DNA of 64,000 nt, taken from positions 2,615,805 to 2,679,804 of the forward strand of contig NZ_LT629731.1 of assembly GCF_900104575.1 (NCBI RefSeq), given 5' to 3'. This document shows, piece after piece, positions 19,947 to 29,071 of this stretch (position 1 is the first letter of the stretch; each line of letters starts with the position of its first letter). This DNA comes from Bacillus tuaregi (lineage in GTDB: Bacteria; Bacillota; Bacilli; Bacillales; Cytobacillaceae). Below the pieces are notes generated by a model, which was not told where the DNA came from, did no database searches, and saw only the letters and a list, made by a program, of their open reading frames with translations. The position numbers and the translations under genes are program-made.

Positions 19947-20154
19947 TACTTCTGATTGATTCATTATGATGAAACATATCTACTGCATAAAAAGATTGAT
20001 ATTTTTTTACATTATTCTACAATATATATAAAGTATGATTAGGCGAAAAATATTGACAAAGATGATGTAGTGGTCTTTTATTAGACCTCCATTTTTACTC
20101 GTCATGGCCCAAAAACTTGTATGAACAAAACAATTGACTCCGAGGTGAGAAAAA

Positions 20155-20430
20155 ATGAAACAAAGACGTGCGGTCGTAAGTGTAGTTGGTAAAGATCAAG
20201 TAGGAATTATTGCAAAAGTTACAACAATCCTAGCTGAAAATAAGGTGAATATTCTTGATATCAGTCAAACGATTTTACAGGATTTTTTCACTATGATGAT
20301 GCTTGTCGATGTGACCGAATATCAGAACCTTGAAGAATTGCAAAAACAATTAACATTAATCGGTGATGAGCTTGGTTTAAATATTACGCTGCAATTGGAA
20401 GAAATCTTCCAAGCTATGCACCGTGTATAG
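20155..20430 (+). CDS. ACT-domain protein, UPF0237 family
   Basis: The 91-aa protein is a single ACT domain (AVVSVVGKDQVGIIAKVTTILAENKVNILDISQTI) with the usual beta-alpha-beta-beta-alpha-beta pattern. ACT modules bind amino acids or small metabolites. GAGGTGAG precedes the ATG. It is followed after 24 nt by a UPF0210 gene, a pairing common in Firmicutes, so the ACT protein probably senses a ligand for its partner. No specific function is known to me. Confidence 0.88.
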   Translation: MKQRRAVVSVVGKDQVGIIAKVTTILAENKVNILDISQTILQDFFTMMMLVDVTEYQNLEELQKQLTLIGDELGLNITLQLEEIFQAMHRV

Positions 20431-20454
20431 GATATAGAAAGGAGGTTCAAGACG

Positions 20455-21816
20455 ATGAATATAGCCATAAATGAAATGATGGAAACGATTCGGATGGTTC
20501 AATTAGAAAACCTTGATATCCGCACCGTTACAATGGGAATAAGCTTACGTGATTGTGCTGATGCGGATTTTGAAAAAATGAACAAACGAGTTTATGAAAA
20601 AATCACAACCTATGCAAAGGATCTAAAAGATGTCGCTGAACAAGCAGAAAAAGAATTTGGGATACCTATTATAAATAAAAGAATTTCCATTACACCCATT
20701 TCCGAGATATTAGGGCATGCGACAAAGGAACAGGCAATCGAATTGGCGAAGACACTTGACCGAGCTGCAGTTACTCTCGGAGTTGATTTTATTGGTGGTT
20801 TCTCAGCGCTTATACATAAAGGGATATCAAAAGGGGATCAAACCCTCTTAGATGCACTTCCAGAAGCCTTAAGTGTGACAGAGCGCGTCTGTGCTTCAGT
20901 CTCTGTAGCCTCTACCCGTTCTGGAATTAATATGGATGCTGTCAAACAAATGGGTATGATTATTAAAGAGGCGGCTGAAAGAACGAAGCATGAAAATGGA
21001 ATGGCATGTGCAAAGCTGGTCGTGTTCTGCAACGCTGTTGAAGATAATCCATTTATGGCGGGTGCCTTTCACGGTGCTGGTGAAGGTGAGGTTGTTTTAA
21101 ACGTAGGTGTAAGTGGTCCAGGTGTTGTATTAAATGCACTCAAACGATTTCCTGACTGCAATTTAGGAGAAGTTGCTGATATCATTAAAAAGACAGCCTT
21201 TAAAATTACTCGTGCCGGTGAATTAATCGGTCGTGTTGTCGCAGAGCGTCTAAATGTTCCGTTTGGAATTATGGATTTATCATTAGCACCAACAAATGCG
21301 CAAAATGACAGTGTCGCAGAAATCCTTGAAGAAATCGGCTTAGAAAGAGTTGGAACACACGGCACAATCGCTGCATTAGCATTAATGAATGATGCTGTAA
21401 AAAAAGGCGGGGCCATGGCTAGCTCCTATGTTGGTGGACTGAGCGGAGCTTTTATTCCTGTCAGTGAAGATAACGGGATGATTCGTGGAATCATTGACAA
21501 TGCCCTATCACTATCCAAGCTCGAGGCCATGACTTGTGTATGCTCTGTAGGTCTTGATATGATTGCCTTAACTGGTGATGTCACACCCGCTACACTGTCT
21601 GCTATTATCGCCGATGAAGCAGCCATTGGTATGATTAATAAAAAAACAACAGCAGTTCGAGTCATCCCGGTTCCAGGCAAAAAAGAAGGTGAAATGGTAG
21701 AATTTGGTGGCTTACTTGGACGTGCCCCTGTCATGGGTGTAAATCCATACAGTTCTGAAAAAATGATTCAACGTGCCGGTCGAATACCAGCACCTTTGCA
21801 GTCATTAATTAATTAA
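20455..21816 (+). CDS. PFL-family protein UPF0210 (DUF711)
   Basis: The 453-aa protein belongs to the UPF0210/DUF711 family, distantly related to pyruvate formate-lyase folds: [77 protein letters not shown]. An excellent AAAGGAGG site precedes it. It lacks a recognisable glycyl-radical loop, so PFL chemistry should not be assumed. It is cotranscribed with the ACT protein; the function is unknown. Confidence 0.88.
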   Translation: MNIAINEMMETIRMVQLENLDIRTVTMGISLRDCADADFEKMNKRVYEKITTYAKDLKDVAEQAEKEFGIPIINKRISITPISEILGHATKEQAIELAKTLDRAAVTLGVDFIGGFSALIHKGISKGDQTLLDALPEALSVTERVCASVSVASTRSGINMDAVKQMGMIIKEAAERTKHENGMACAKLVVFCNAVEDNPFMAGAFHGAGEGEVVLNVGVSGPGVVLNALKRFPDCNLGEVADIIKKTAFKITRAGELIGRVVAERLNVPFGIMDLSLAPTNAQNDSVAEILEEIGLERVGTHGTIAALALMNDAVKKGGAMASSYVGGLSGAFIPVSEDNGMIRGIIDNALSLSKLEAMTCVCSVGLDMIALTGDVTPATLSAIIADEAAIGMINKKTTAVRVIPVPGKKEGEMVEFGGLLGRAPVMGVNPYSSEKMIQRAGRIPAPLQSLIN

Positions 21817-21844
21817 ATAATTAATGCACCTCTAGAAATACATA

Positions 21845-22033
21845 TCAAATTCGCCCGTCGAATTTGCGTCCGGATTTTTATCGAGCTCGCTCGATAAACT
21901 ACCTTTAAAAAATCGCAAGACTCGCCGGAGGCTTAACTTCATTCAGCCAGGGGTTGTCCCACTGAATCGAAGTACCATTTGCATTCATCCCCCACTTACA
22001 GAAGTGGGGGATGAATGCTGAATGAAGTTAAAG
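21845..22033 (+). repeat. Structured intergenic repeat, copy 2
   Basis: Same element and orientation as copy 1. This copy has the most perfect apical hairpin: GCATTCATCCCCCACTT paired over 17 bp with AAGTGGGGGATGAATGC around ACAG. It begins 28 nt after the UPF0210 stop and ends at the foot of that gene's terminator. Confidence 0.85.
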
Positions 22034-22059
22034 CTTGGATACTTCATCCAAGCTTTTAT
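22031..22059 (+). terminator. Terminator of the ACT-UPF0210 operon
   Basis: AAGCTTGGAT / ATCCAAGCTT form a perfect 10-bp stem with loop ACTTC and a TTATT tail. It is separated from the stop codon by repeat copy 2. Confidence 0.8.
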
Positions 22060-22161
22060 TCATTATATCGTCAAGTAGAAACTTGCAAAAACGCACAAAA
22101 ATTATGTAAATAAAGTCATTTTTGATATAATAAACCTAATCTATTGAAAAAGGTGAAGCAA

Positions 22162-23256
22162 TTGGCAAAAAAAAAGTTTCAATACTGGACACTGCAAATA
22201 TTAATTATTGTCGGTATTATTTATATATCAACGAAGATTTCTTTCTTATTTGAACCGATTGGGATTTTCTTCTCCACATTATTTTTTCCCATTCTAATAT
22301 CCGGCTTCTTATTCTTTCTGTTAAACCCTTTTGTCGGCTATCTTCAAAGGATTAAAATTCCGCGAATACTTGCTATTATTGTTATCTATGTTGTCATTAT
22401 TGGATTGCTCGGACTGATTATCGGCAATCTAATTCCGATGATTTCCAAGCAGGTTACTGCCTTTGTTAACGATGTTCCAAGGTATTATCATCAAACGATG
22501 CTCTTTCTAGATCAGCTTGCTGAATCTGAACAATTCAAGTGGGTGATGACACAGGATTATATCTCTATTAGTAATATTGTTGAAGAGCTGAATAATTATG
22601 CTGCGACACTGCCTACAAGAATAACAAACAGTATTTCGAGCATTTTCGGGGTTGTTGCCGATATTGCGATTACGATTGTGACCGTCCCCTTTTTATTATT
22701 TTATATGTTTAAGGATGGAGATAAATTCCCATTATTAATTGCGAAATTTTTTCCTCCCTCGTACCGCAATGAAGGGTTAAAAACATTAAAGGAAACGGGA
22801 GAAACACTTGCTGCCTATATTAACGGCCAGGTTACGGTAGCTTTATTCGTAGGAACACTTTCCTTTATTGGCTATGTCATTATTGACCTGCCCTATGCAC
22901 TTGTTATGGCTCTCATTGTAGCTGTAACGAATATTATTCCATATGTCGGACCATTTTTGGGAGGAGCACCTGCTGTTATCATTGCCTTATTTGACTCTCC
23001 CACTAAAGCCATATTGGTTATTGTAGTGATTACCATTGCGCAGCAGATTGAAGGGAATGTTCTTTCGCCACTCATACTAGGTAAAAGACTGGATACCCAT
23101 CCTGCTACGATTATCGTGATTCTCCTAGTTGCTGGAAATTTAGCCGGTATATTAGGGATGATTTTAGCGATTCCATTTTATGCAGTCTCAAAAACAATCA
23201 TTTTAAATTTTGTTCGGTTTTTACAATTACGAAAATCAACCATCAAGCATGAATGA
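22162..23256 (+). CDS. AI-2E family membrane protein
   Basis: The 364-aa protein has about seven to eight membrane helices and the family hallmarks DIAITIVTVPFLLFYMFKDG, TLAAYINGQV, NIIPYVGPFLGGAPAVIIAL and QQIEGNVLSPLILGKRLDTHP. I start at TTG 22162 because AAGGTGA sits 6 nt upstream; an in-frame TTG at 22144 has no site. AI-2E proteins are membrane exporters or channels, and some act as Na+/H+ antiporters. The substrate here is unknown. It is a single gene with a strong terminator. Confidence 0.88.
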   Translation: MAKKKFQYWTLQILIIVGIIYISTKISFLFEPIGIFFSTLFFPILISGFLFFLLNPFVGYLQRIKIPRILAIIVIYVVIIGLLGLIIGNLIPMISKQVTAFVNDVPRYYHQTMLFLDQLAESEQFKWVMTQDYISISNIVEELNNYAATLPTRITNSISSIFGVVADIAITIVTVPFLLFYMFKDGDKFPLLIAKFFPPSYRNEGLKTLKETGETLAAYINGQVTVALFVGTLSFIGYVIIDLPYALVMALIVAVTNIIPYVGPFLGGAPAVIIALFDSPTKAILVIVVITIAQQIEGNVLSPLILGKRLDTHPATIIVILLVAGNLAGILGMILAIPFYAVSKTIILNFVRFLQLRKSTIKHE

Positions 23257-23302
23257 AAAAAATAACAGAGCCGCTCTTTGATAGACGGCTCTGTTATTTT
23301 TT
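23257..23302. terminator. Bidirectional terminator between the AI-2E gene and cdaS
   Basis: AAAATAACAGAGCCG / CGGCTCTGTTATTTT pair over about 15 bp with A/T runs on both sides, between convergent genes. Confidence 0.9.
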
Positions 23303-23904
23303 TACACGCTTGCACGTACGATAAATAATTGACCGTCTATAGCAAAAGAAATTCTCCCCGTTTCCTCTGATACCACAATAATAACAGCATCCGTCTGTTC
23401 AGAAAGTCCAATAGCTGCACGATGTCTTGTTCCAAGCTTTCGATGCTGATAAGTAGTATCTGTCAGGGGAAAAATATTACCTGCCGAATAAATTGTACCA
23501 TCCCGAATCACAACCCCGCCATCATGTAACGGATTTCCAGGATAAAACACGGTTTCGAGTAGCAAATGACTGATATCTGCCTCGATTAGCGTCCCGTTAT
23601 GAATAAACGGCTCTAATGGAGCATTGCGTTCCACAGCAATTAAGGCCCCGTGCCGTTTTTCTGATAGATGCTGAACTGCTAATGACAGGTTGATATATTG
23701 CTTCGTATAGGGTGCTAAATAGGATTGCAGGTAATAAACAGCAGCAAGATTTTGGGCTTCAGACACAAGCTTTTGCATTTGATCAAGATCAGTTAAAATA
23801 CAGCAATCATGTTCATGCATAATTGCTTTTACCTTATTAATATGAGACTCAATATGCCCCATGTATCGATGTAAATTTTCCATGTACTGTTCCTTTTGTT
23901 CCAT
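23302..23904 (-). CDS. cdaS: Diadenylate cyclase CdaS (sporulation type)
   Basis: The protein of about 200 aa has an N-terminal helical region (1-60) and a DAC domain (about 65-195), the CdaS/YojJ layout rather than DisA or membrane-bound CdaA. Active-site segments are HGALIAVERN, LHDGGVVIRDG and LGTRHRAAIGLSE. The DGA motif reads DGG here. It would make c-di-AMP from two ATP; B. subtilis CdaS acts in the forespore and affects germination. I start at ATG 23904 because the upstream ATG lies within the AAGAAGGATG ribosome site. It lies about 155 nt downstream of trpA with no clear terminator between. Confidence 0.85.
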   Translation of the reverse strand: MEQKEQYMENLHRYMGHIESHINKVKAIMHEHDCCILTDLDQMQKLVSEAQNLAAVYYLQSYLAPYTKQYINLSLAVQHLSEKRHGALIAVERNAPLEPFIHNGTLIEADISHLLLETVFYPGNPLHDGGVVIRDGTIYSAGNIFPLTDTTYQHRKLGTRHRAAIGLSEQTDAVIIVVSEETGRISFAIDGQLFIVRASV

Positions 23905-24069
23905 TGCTGTCATCCTTCTTACGCATCCCCTTACTGGATCTTCTATGGCTGATTCATTAAGCTAAGCGTATTGAACCCTGTACTCCTATTTGAAAAAATC
24001 TCAATGTTATCATATGCTTTACTTAGCATGCCCTATACCTCGAGAAATACAACCAAAAACCATTATGTT

Positions 24070-24852
24070 TTATACCGATACCGATTTTGCGGTTTGAATT
24101 AGCTTTTTGATTCTTTCTTGATCCTTTTTTTCAAATAAGTCCACAATCTTACTACCGACAATCACGCCATCACAGTATTGAGTCATTTCCTTTATATGGT
24201 CAGGGGTAGAAATTCCAAATCCAGCTAAAACCGGAAGTGGCGAAATGGCTTTGACTCTTTGTAAATGTTTATGGAGTTCTTCATGAAAGCCTTGTCTTGC
24301 ACCGGTAATTCCATTTACAGTGACAGCATATAAGAAGCCGCCGTGTCCTTTAGTGGAAATATGATGAATTCTATCGTCTGAGCTATTTAAGGTTACAAGC
24401 CGAATGATCTCAATTCCAGCCTGCTGTGCAAGCGGACTGATTATTTGCTCTTCCTCGATTGGTAAATCAGGCAGAATCAAGCCATCGATTCCTATCCTTT
24501 TACAATCTGTGATAAACGCCTCTTTTCCGTATGCCAATATCGGATTCATATACGTCATAAAAATAAGAGGAATGTCTACTCTTGAACGAAATGATTCAAT
24601 TGTCTTCATAATCTTCTTAATCGTCGTTCCTGCTTTTAATGCTCTGATCCCTGCCTGTTGAATAACCGGACCATCCGCTACCGGGTCTGAGAAGGGAATA
24701 CCGATTTCAACTGCTGTAGCCCCGCAATCTGCTAAAAAGCAAATCCGTTCCTCTAATACCTCTAAACCTCCATCCCCTGCCATAATATAGGGGACAAACG
24801 CCTTTTCCTGTCCAAGTTTTATACTTTTCAGTGCCTTTTCCAATCGACTCAT
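24070..24852 (-). CDS. trpA: Tryptophan synthase alpha subunit TrpA
   Basis: The 260-aa TIM barrel has the catalytic Glu in AVEIGIPFSD and Asp in SDPVADGPVIQ, plus GLILPDLPIEE and VLAGFGISTPDHIK. It cleaves indole-3-glycerol phosphate and channels indole to TrpB. It is the last trp gene, 1 nt after trpB. Confidence 0.96.
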   Translation of the reverse strand: MSRLEKALKSIKLGQEKAFVPYIMAGDGGLEVLEERICFLADCGATAVEIGIPFSDPVADGPVIQQAGIRALKAGTTIKKIMKTIESFRSRVDIPLIFMTYMNPILAYGKEAFITDCKRIGIDGLILPDLPIEEEQIISPLAQQAGIEIIRLVTLNSSDDRIHHISTKGHGGFLYAVTVNGITGARQGFHEELHKHLQRVKAISPLPVLAGFGISTPDHIKEMTQYCDGVIVGSKIVDLFEKKDQERIKKLIQTAKSVSV

Positions 24853-24853
24853 C

Positions 24854-26053
24854 TCAGTTTTCTCCTTCCAAATAGGCTTTCACGGCTTCTACATCTTTAT
24901 CCCCTCTACCTGACAAGCAAACAACAATCCCTTCATTCGATTCCATCTTTGGTGCAAGCTTTAATGCGTAGGCAATAGCATGTGAGCTTTCCAATGCTGG
25001 GATAATTCCTTCTACCTGCGAAAGAGTTTGTAGAGCAGCTAAAGCTTCAGCATTGGTAATTGAATCATATTGAACTCGTCCTAGGTCCTTTAAATAACTA
25101 TGCTCTGGTCCAACCCCTGGATAATCAAGCCCTGCAGAAATAGAATGTGCCTCCTGAATTTGGCCATCTTCATCTTGCAAGAGGTACATCGCTGCCCCGT
25201 GCAAGACTCCTGGCTTTCCTTTTGTCAAGGAAGCCGCATGGTACGCTGTATCTATTCCCTGTCCTGCAGCTTCAACTCCGTACAATTTTACTTCTTCATC
25301 TTCAATAAATGGATAAAACAATCCCATCGAGTTACTGCCACCACCAATACAGGCAATCAGTGCATCTGGAAGCTTTCCCTCTTTTTCTCTGTATTGTTCT
25401 TTCGTCTCTTTTCCTATCACACTCTGAAAATCACGAACAATCATCGGAAAAGGATGCGGCCCCATTACGGATCCAATAATATAATGGGAATCATTAACAT
25501 TGGCAACCCAGTAACGCAGTGCTTCGTTTGTCGCATCCTTTAAGGTTTTGCTTCCGGATGTCACACTAACCACCTTCGCACCTAAAAGCTCCATACGAAA
25601 TACATTTAGTTGCTGGCGCTTTATATCCTCTTCCCCCATAAAAATAATACATTCTAAGTTTAAAAGGGCACAAACCGTTGCTGTTGCCACACCATGTTGT
25701 CCTGCACCTGTTTCAGCAATAATTTTTCTTTTCCCCATTCGAACGGCAAGTAACGCCTGCCCAACTGTATTATTAATTTTATGAGCACCAGTATGGTTTA
25801 AATCTTCACGTTTCAAATAAATCTTTGCTCCACCTGCTTTTCTTGTTAGATTTTCCGCAAAATATAATGGTGTTTCACGTCCTACGTATTCCTTTAGCAA
25901 GTAGGAAAGCTGTTTATGAAATTCATCATCCTCGCTAGCTTTTTTATATTCACTTTCTAATTCCAGAATGGCTGCCATTAACGTCTCAGGAATATATCGG
26001 CCTCCGAATGGTCCGAAATGACCAGTTGAATCTGGTAATGTATATGTGCTCAT
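24854..26053 (-). CDS. trpB: Tryptophan synthase beta subunit TrpB
   Basis: The 399-aa PLP enzyme has the lysine motif [11 protein letters not shown], phosphate-binding [13 protein letters not shown] and [11 protein letters not shown]. It condenses indole with serine. It overlaps trpF by 4 nt within the trpEGDCFBA operon. Confidence 0.97.
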   Translation of the reverse strand: MSTYTLPDSTGHFGPFGGRYIPETLMAAILELESEYKKASEDDEFHKQLSYLLKEYVGRETPLYFAENLTRKAGGAKIYLKREDLNHTGAHKINNTVGQALLAVRMGKRKIIAETGAGQHGVATATVCALLNLECIIFMGEEDIKRQQLNVFRMELLGAKVVSVTSGSKTLKDATNEALRYWVANVNDSHYIIGSVMGPHPFPMIVRDFQSVIGKETKEQYREKEGKLPDALIACIGGGSNSMGLFYPFIEDEEVKLYGVEAAGQGIDTAYHAASLTKGKPGVLHGAAMYLLQDEDGQIQEAHSISAGLDYPGVGPEHSYLKDLGRVQYDSITNAEALAALQTLSQVEGIIPALESSHAIAYALKLAPKMESNEGIVVCLSGRGDKDVEAVKAYLEGEN

Positions 26054-26673
26054 TTGATTTCCTCCATTGTTTGCGTGTTTTTGACAAGATTTAGGAATCT
26101 TATTATTTTCGCTGTGTCCTTTTGTCCGTCACTTTCAACCCCGCTTGACACATCCAACATATATACGTTGGTTTTCATAGCAGCGGCAACATTTTTCAGG
26201 TTTAATCCACCGGCTAATATCACTTTTTTTCCTTTAGCATCAAATTCAGACAAAATACTCCAATCAAATGTTGTACCATTCCCTCCGTAATACTTTCCTT
26301 TCGGCCCATCCAATAGGATATAATCACAAGAATAGGCATCGATATGCTTTAAGTCCTCTGCAGTCTCAATACTGAAGGCTTTAATAATCGGAAAGGATAG
26401 TGATTGACAAAATTCAGGGCTTTCATCGCCATGTAGCTGCACCGTGTCAATGCCTGTTTCAGAAACAATCCTCTCTATTTCCTCTTTACTTGGATTAACA
26501 AACACACCGACTTTTTTTACATTTGTTGGCAATTTGGAAATAATTTGTTTTGCTTTCGTTGTCGTAATCCTACGTTTACTTTCCGCAAATACAAAACCAA
26601 TCGCATCAGCACCACTGCTTACAGCACATTGCGCTGACTCTATATTTTGTAGTCCGCATATCTTTACTTTCAT
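26050..26673 (-). CDS. trpF: Phosphoribosylanthranilate isomerase TrpF
   Basis: The 207-aa TIM barrel carries KICGLQ with catalytic Cys, [27 protein letters not shown] and [11 protein letters not shown]. It performs the Amadori rearrangement. It overlaps trpC and trpB by 4 nt each. Confidence 0.95.
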   Translation of the reverse strand: MKVKICGLQNIESAQCAVSSGADAIGFVFAESKRRITTTKAKQIISKLPTNVKKVGVFVNPSKEEIERIVSETGIDTVQLHGDESPEFCQSLSFPIIKAFSIETAEDLKHIDAYSCDYILLDGPKGKYYGGNGTTFDWSILSEFDAKGKKVILAGGLNLKNVAAAMKTNVYMLDVSSGVESDGQKDTAKIIRFLNLVKNTQTMEEIK

Positions 26674-27464
26674 ATTTGAGCACCCTTTTGAATTGGCAGC
26701 TTCATTTCCTTTAATGTATGTGATAGATTATCTGCTCTCATAAAGGTTTCCCCGACTAAAATTCCATTTGCACCCGCATTTACGACCCGTTTTACATCCT
26801 CAATAGTTTTAATCCCGCTTTCACTTATTAAGAATGCGCCTGCCTTTTTGATTTTCGAACTAAGCCTTTCTGTTACTGACAGGTCTACCTCAAAGGTCTT
26901 TAAATTCCTATTATTAACACCAATTATTTTTGCCCCGACTCTAATGGCCATGTCAACCTCTGCTTCGTTATGCACCTCCATTAATACGTCAAGCTGTTGG
27001 CTTTTTGCATATTGATAGAGATCAGCTAATTTTTCTTCTTTCATCGCAGCAGCGATTAACAAAATAAGATTTGCACCCGATGCTTTTGCGATATCAATTT
27101 GAATCCTATCAATTATAAAGTCTTTACAAAGGATAGGAGCATCAATTGCCTTTCGCACGGCTTCTAAATCAGCAAAATCTCCTTTAAAAAAACGTTTATC
27201 GGTTAAGACGGAAACCGCACTAGCACCATATTTGATATAGGAGCTAGCCTGTTCGGCAGGATCTTTATCAGTGCTAATATCCCCTTTTGAAGGACTAGCC
27301 CGTTTATATTCAGCAATAATCGCTAATTCCTCTGCTTTTTCAAGAATGGATATGAAAGATTGCTTCGTAAGATTCTTATACGCACTAACCCTTGTTTGAT
27401 GTCTGTATAAATCGTCAATCTCTATTTTCTTCTCAGACAAAATGGTATCTAAAATCGTTGCCAT
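26670..27464 (-). CDS. trpC: Indole-3-glycerol phosphate synthase TrpC
   Basis: The 264-aa TIM barrel contains IIAEYKRASPSKGDI, LCKDFIIDRIQI, LMEVHNEAEVD, IGVNNRNLKTFEVD and LISESGIKTIEDV, the conserved active-site strands. It abuts trpD with no gap. Confidence 0.96.
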   Translation of the reverse strand: MATILDTILSEKKIEIDDLYRHQTRVSAYKNLTKQSFISILEKAEELAIIAEYKRASPSKGDISTDKDPAEQASSYIKYGASAVSVLTDKRFFKGDFADLEAVRKAIDAPILCKDFIIDRIQIDIAKASGANLILLIAAAMKEEKLADLYQYAKSQQLDVLMEVHNEAEVDMAIRVGAKIIGVNNRNLKTFEVDLSVTERLSSKIKKAGAFLISESGIKTIEDVKRVVNAGANGILVGETFMRADNLSHTLKEMKLPIQKGAQI

Positions 27465-28487
27465 TTATATCACCTCTGTCTTTACATTACTGGCTTCAAT
27501 CAAACGATTCAGTTTATCTAGAGCTGCACCTGAATCAATTAGCTCTTCAGCCAGCTCGACACCTGCTTGTATACTTGATGCTTTACCACCTACATAAATA
27601 CCAATACCCGCATTTAATAGTACCGTATCTCGGTAGGCACCTCTTTTTCCCTTTAAGACATTTCTTAATATTTCGGCATTTTCGCGGGCATAGCCGCCAA
27701 CAATTGCTTCATTTGGATAGATTGATAATCCTACCTCTTCAGGACGAAGTATTCGTTCCGAAATATGACCATTCTCTAACATGACTAAATAGTTTTCTCC
27801 TTGGAGTGATGCTTCATCCATTGAACCCGCACCATTTAGGACCACTGCCCGCTTTCGTCCAAGTGCGTTTAGAACCTCTGCAAACATCTTTGCTAAATCG
27901 CGACGGTAAACCCCTAAAAATTGTGAATCTAATTCAACCGGATTCAGAAGTGGTCCTAATAGATTGAATACAGTCGGTATCCCTAAATCCTTCCGTACCT
28001 TTTGAATTCGTTTTATTTTTGGATGTACATGGGGAGCAAATAAAAAGGCTATCCCAACTTCTTCAATAATTTCCTCAATTCGTTCGGAGGATAGATTTAA
28101 ATCAATTCCTAGCTCCTCCAGAACATCTGCACTCCCCGTTTTACTTGATACACTACGATTTCCGTGCTTAGCAACAGGAATACCGGCAGCTGCAATAACA
28201 AAGGCAGAGGTAGAACTTACATTAAAACTCTTTACCCCATCACCACCGGTACCGCAATTGTCCATCACATTAGCAAATTTTTTCTTAAACGGAAGTGCTT
28301 TTGCTCGAATCCCTTTTACAAGACCAGCAATTTCTTCAACCGTTTCTCCTTTTGCTTTCAAGCCAATAAGAAAGGCTGAGATTTCACTGTCTGAAACATC
28401 ATCGGAAAATAATCGTTCCATCGCTTGGTTTATTTCAAAATTTGTCAAGGTTTCACCTGAAGTTAAACGAACTAAAATGTCTTTCAT
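27465..28487 (-). CDS. trpD: Anthranilate phosphoribosyltransferase TrpD
   Basis: The 340-aa enzyme has the PRPP-binding DNCGTGGDGVKSFNVSS, AKHGNRSVSSKTGSADVLEELG and FLFAPHVHPKIKRIQKVRKD. It joins anthranilate to PRPP. It overlaps trpG by 4 nt. Confidence 0.96.
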   Translation of the reverse strand: MKDILVRLTSGETLTNFEINQAMERLFSDDVSDSEISAFLIGLKAKGETVEEIAGLVKGIRAKALPFKKKFANVMDNCGTGGDGVKSFNVSSTSAFVIAAAGIPVAKHGNRSVSSKTGSADVLEELGIDLNLSSERIEEIIEEVGIAFLFAPHVHPKIKRIQKVRKDLGIPTVFNLLGPLLNPVELDSQFLGVYRRDLAKMFAEVLNALGRKRAVVLNGAGSMDEASLQGENYLVMLENGHISERILRPEEVGLSIYPNEAIVGGYARENAEILRNVLKGKRGAYRDTVLLNAGIGIYVGGKASSIQAGVELAEELIDSGAALDKLNRLIEASNVKTEVI

Positions 28488-29071
28488 ATAGCAACTCCCT
28501 CTCTTATTTCAGATAAAAAATTGGCTAACATTTGCTTCCCGTCATCGGTACCAATTGATTCAGGGTGGAACTGCATCCCATATAGCGGTAAAGTACGGTG
28601 TTTGATGGCCATTATTTCATTGTCATCGCTAGATAACGCTGAAATCTCAAATTCAGCTGGTAATGTTCCCTTTTCTATGATTAAGGAATGATAACGCATA
28701 ACTTCAATATTTTGCGGCAGGTTCTGAAATATATGATTTCCTGAATGGCTGATGTGTGATCCTTTTCCATGCATAATTTTATCAGCCTTAATAATCCTAG
28801 CCCCAAAACTATAACCGATTGCTTGGTGACCCAAACAGATTCCTAAAATAGGCAGTTTATCGTAAAAGTGTTGGATAACCTCCACACAGATTCCAGCCTC
28901 ATCCGGTCTACCTGGACCTGGAGAGATGACAATAGCCTCAGGAGCTAATTTCTCAATATCCGTGATGGTCAGCTCATTATTTCTTGTTACGACCATTTCT
29001 TCTCCAAATTCTCCAAGATATTGATAAAGGTTATACGTAAAAGAGTCGAAATTATCAATCAATAAAATCAT
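28484..29071 (-). CDS. trpG: Anthranilate synthase glutamine amidotransferase TrpG
   Basis: The 195-aa class I amidotransferase starts ILLIDNFDSFTYNLYQYLGE, has the nucleophile Cys in LGICLGHQAIGYSFG and the His-Glu pair in GMQFHPESIGTDDG. It feeds ammonia to TrpE. In B. subtilis the shared TrpG/PabA gene is in the folate operon; here it is inside trp, overlapping trpE and trpD by 4 nt. Dedication to tryptophan is inferred from that placement. Confidence 0.93.
   Translation of the reverse strand: MILLIDNFDSFTYNLYQYLGEFGEEMVVTRNNELTITDIEKLAPEAIVISPGPGRPDEAGICVEVIQHFYDKLPILGICLGHQAIGYSFGARIIKADKIMHGKGSHISHSGNHIFQNLPQNIEVMRYHSLIIEKGTLPAEFEISALSSDDNEIMAIKHRTLPLYGMQFHPESIGTDDGKQMLANFLSEIREGVAI

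Noticed and set aside
22110-22140. Promoter for the AI-2E gene (TATAAT near 22126)
   Set aside because: The -10 is good, but no acceptable -35 is found at 16-18 nt, so I did not list it.
23940-24069. SigG-like promoter for cdaS (GGTATA ... CATATGA on the minus strand)
   Set aside because: This is plausible given CdaS biology, but the match is too weak to call from sequence alone.
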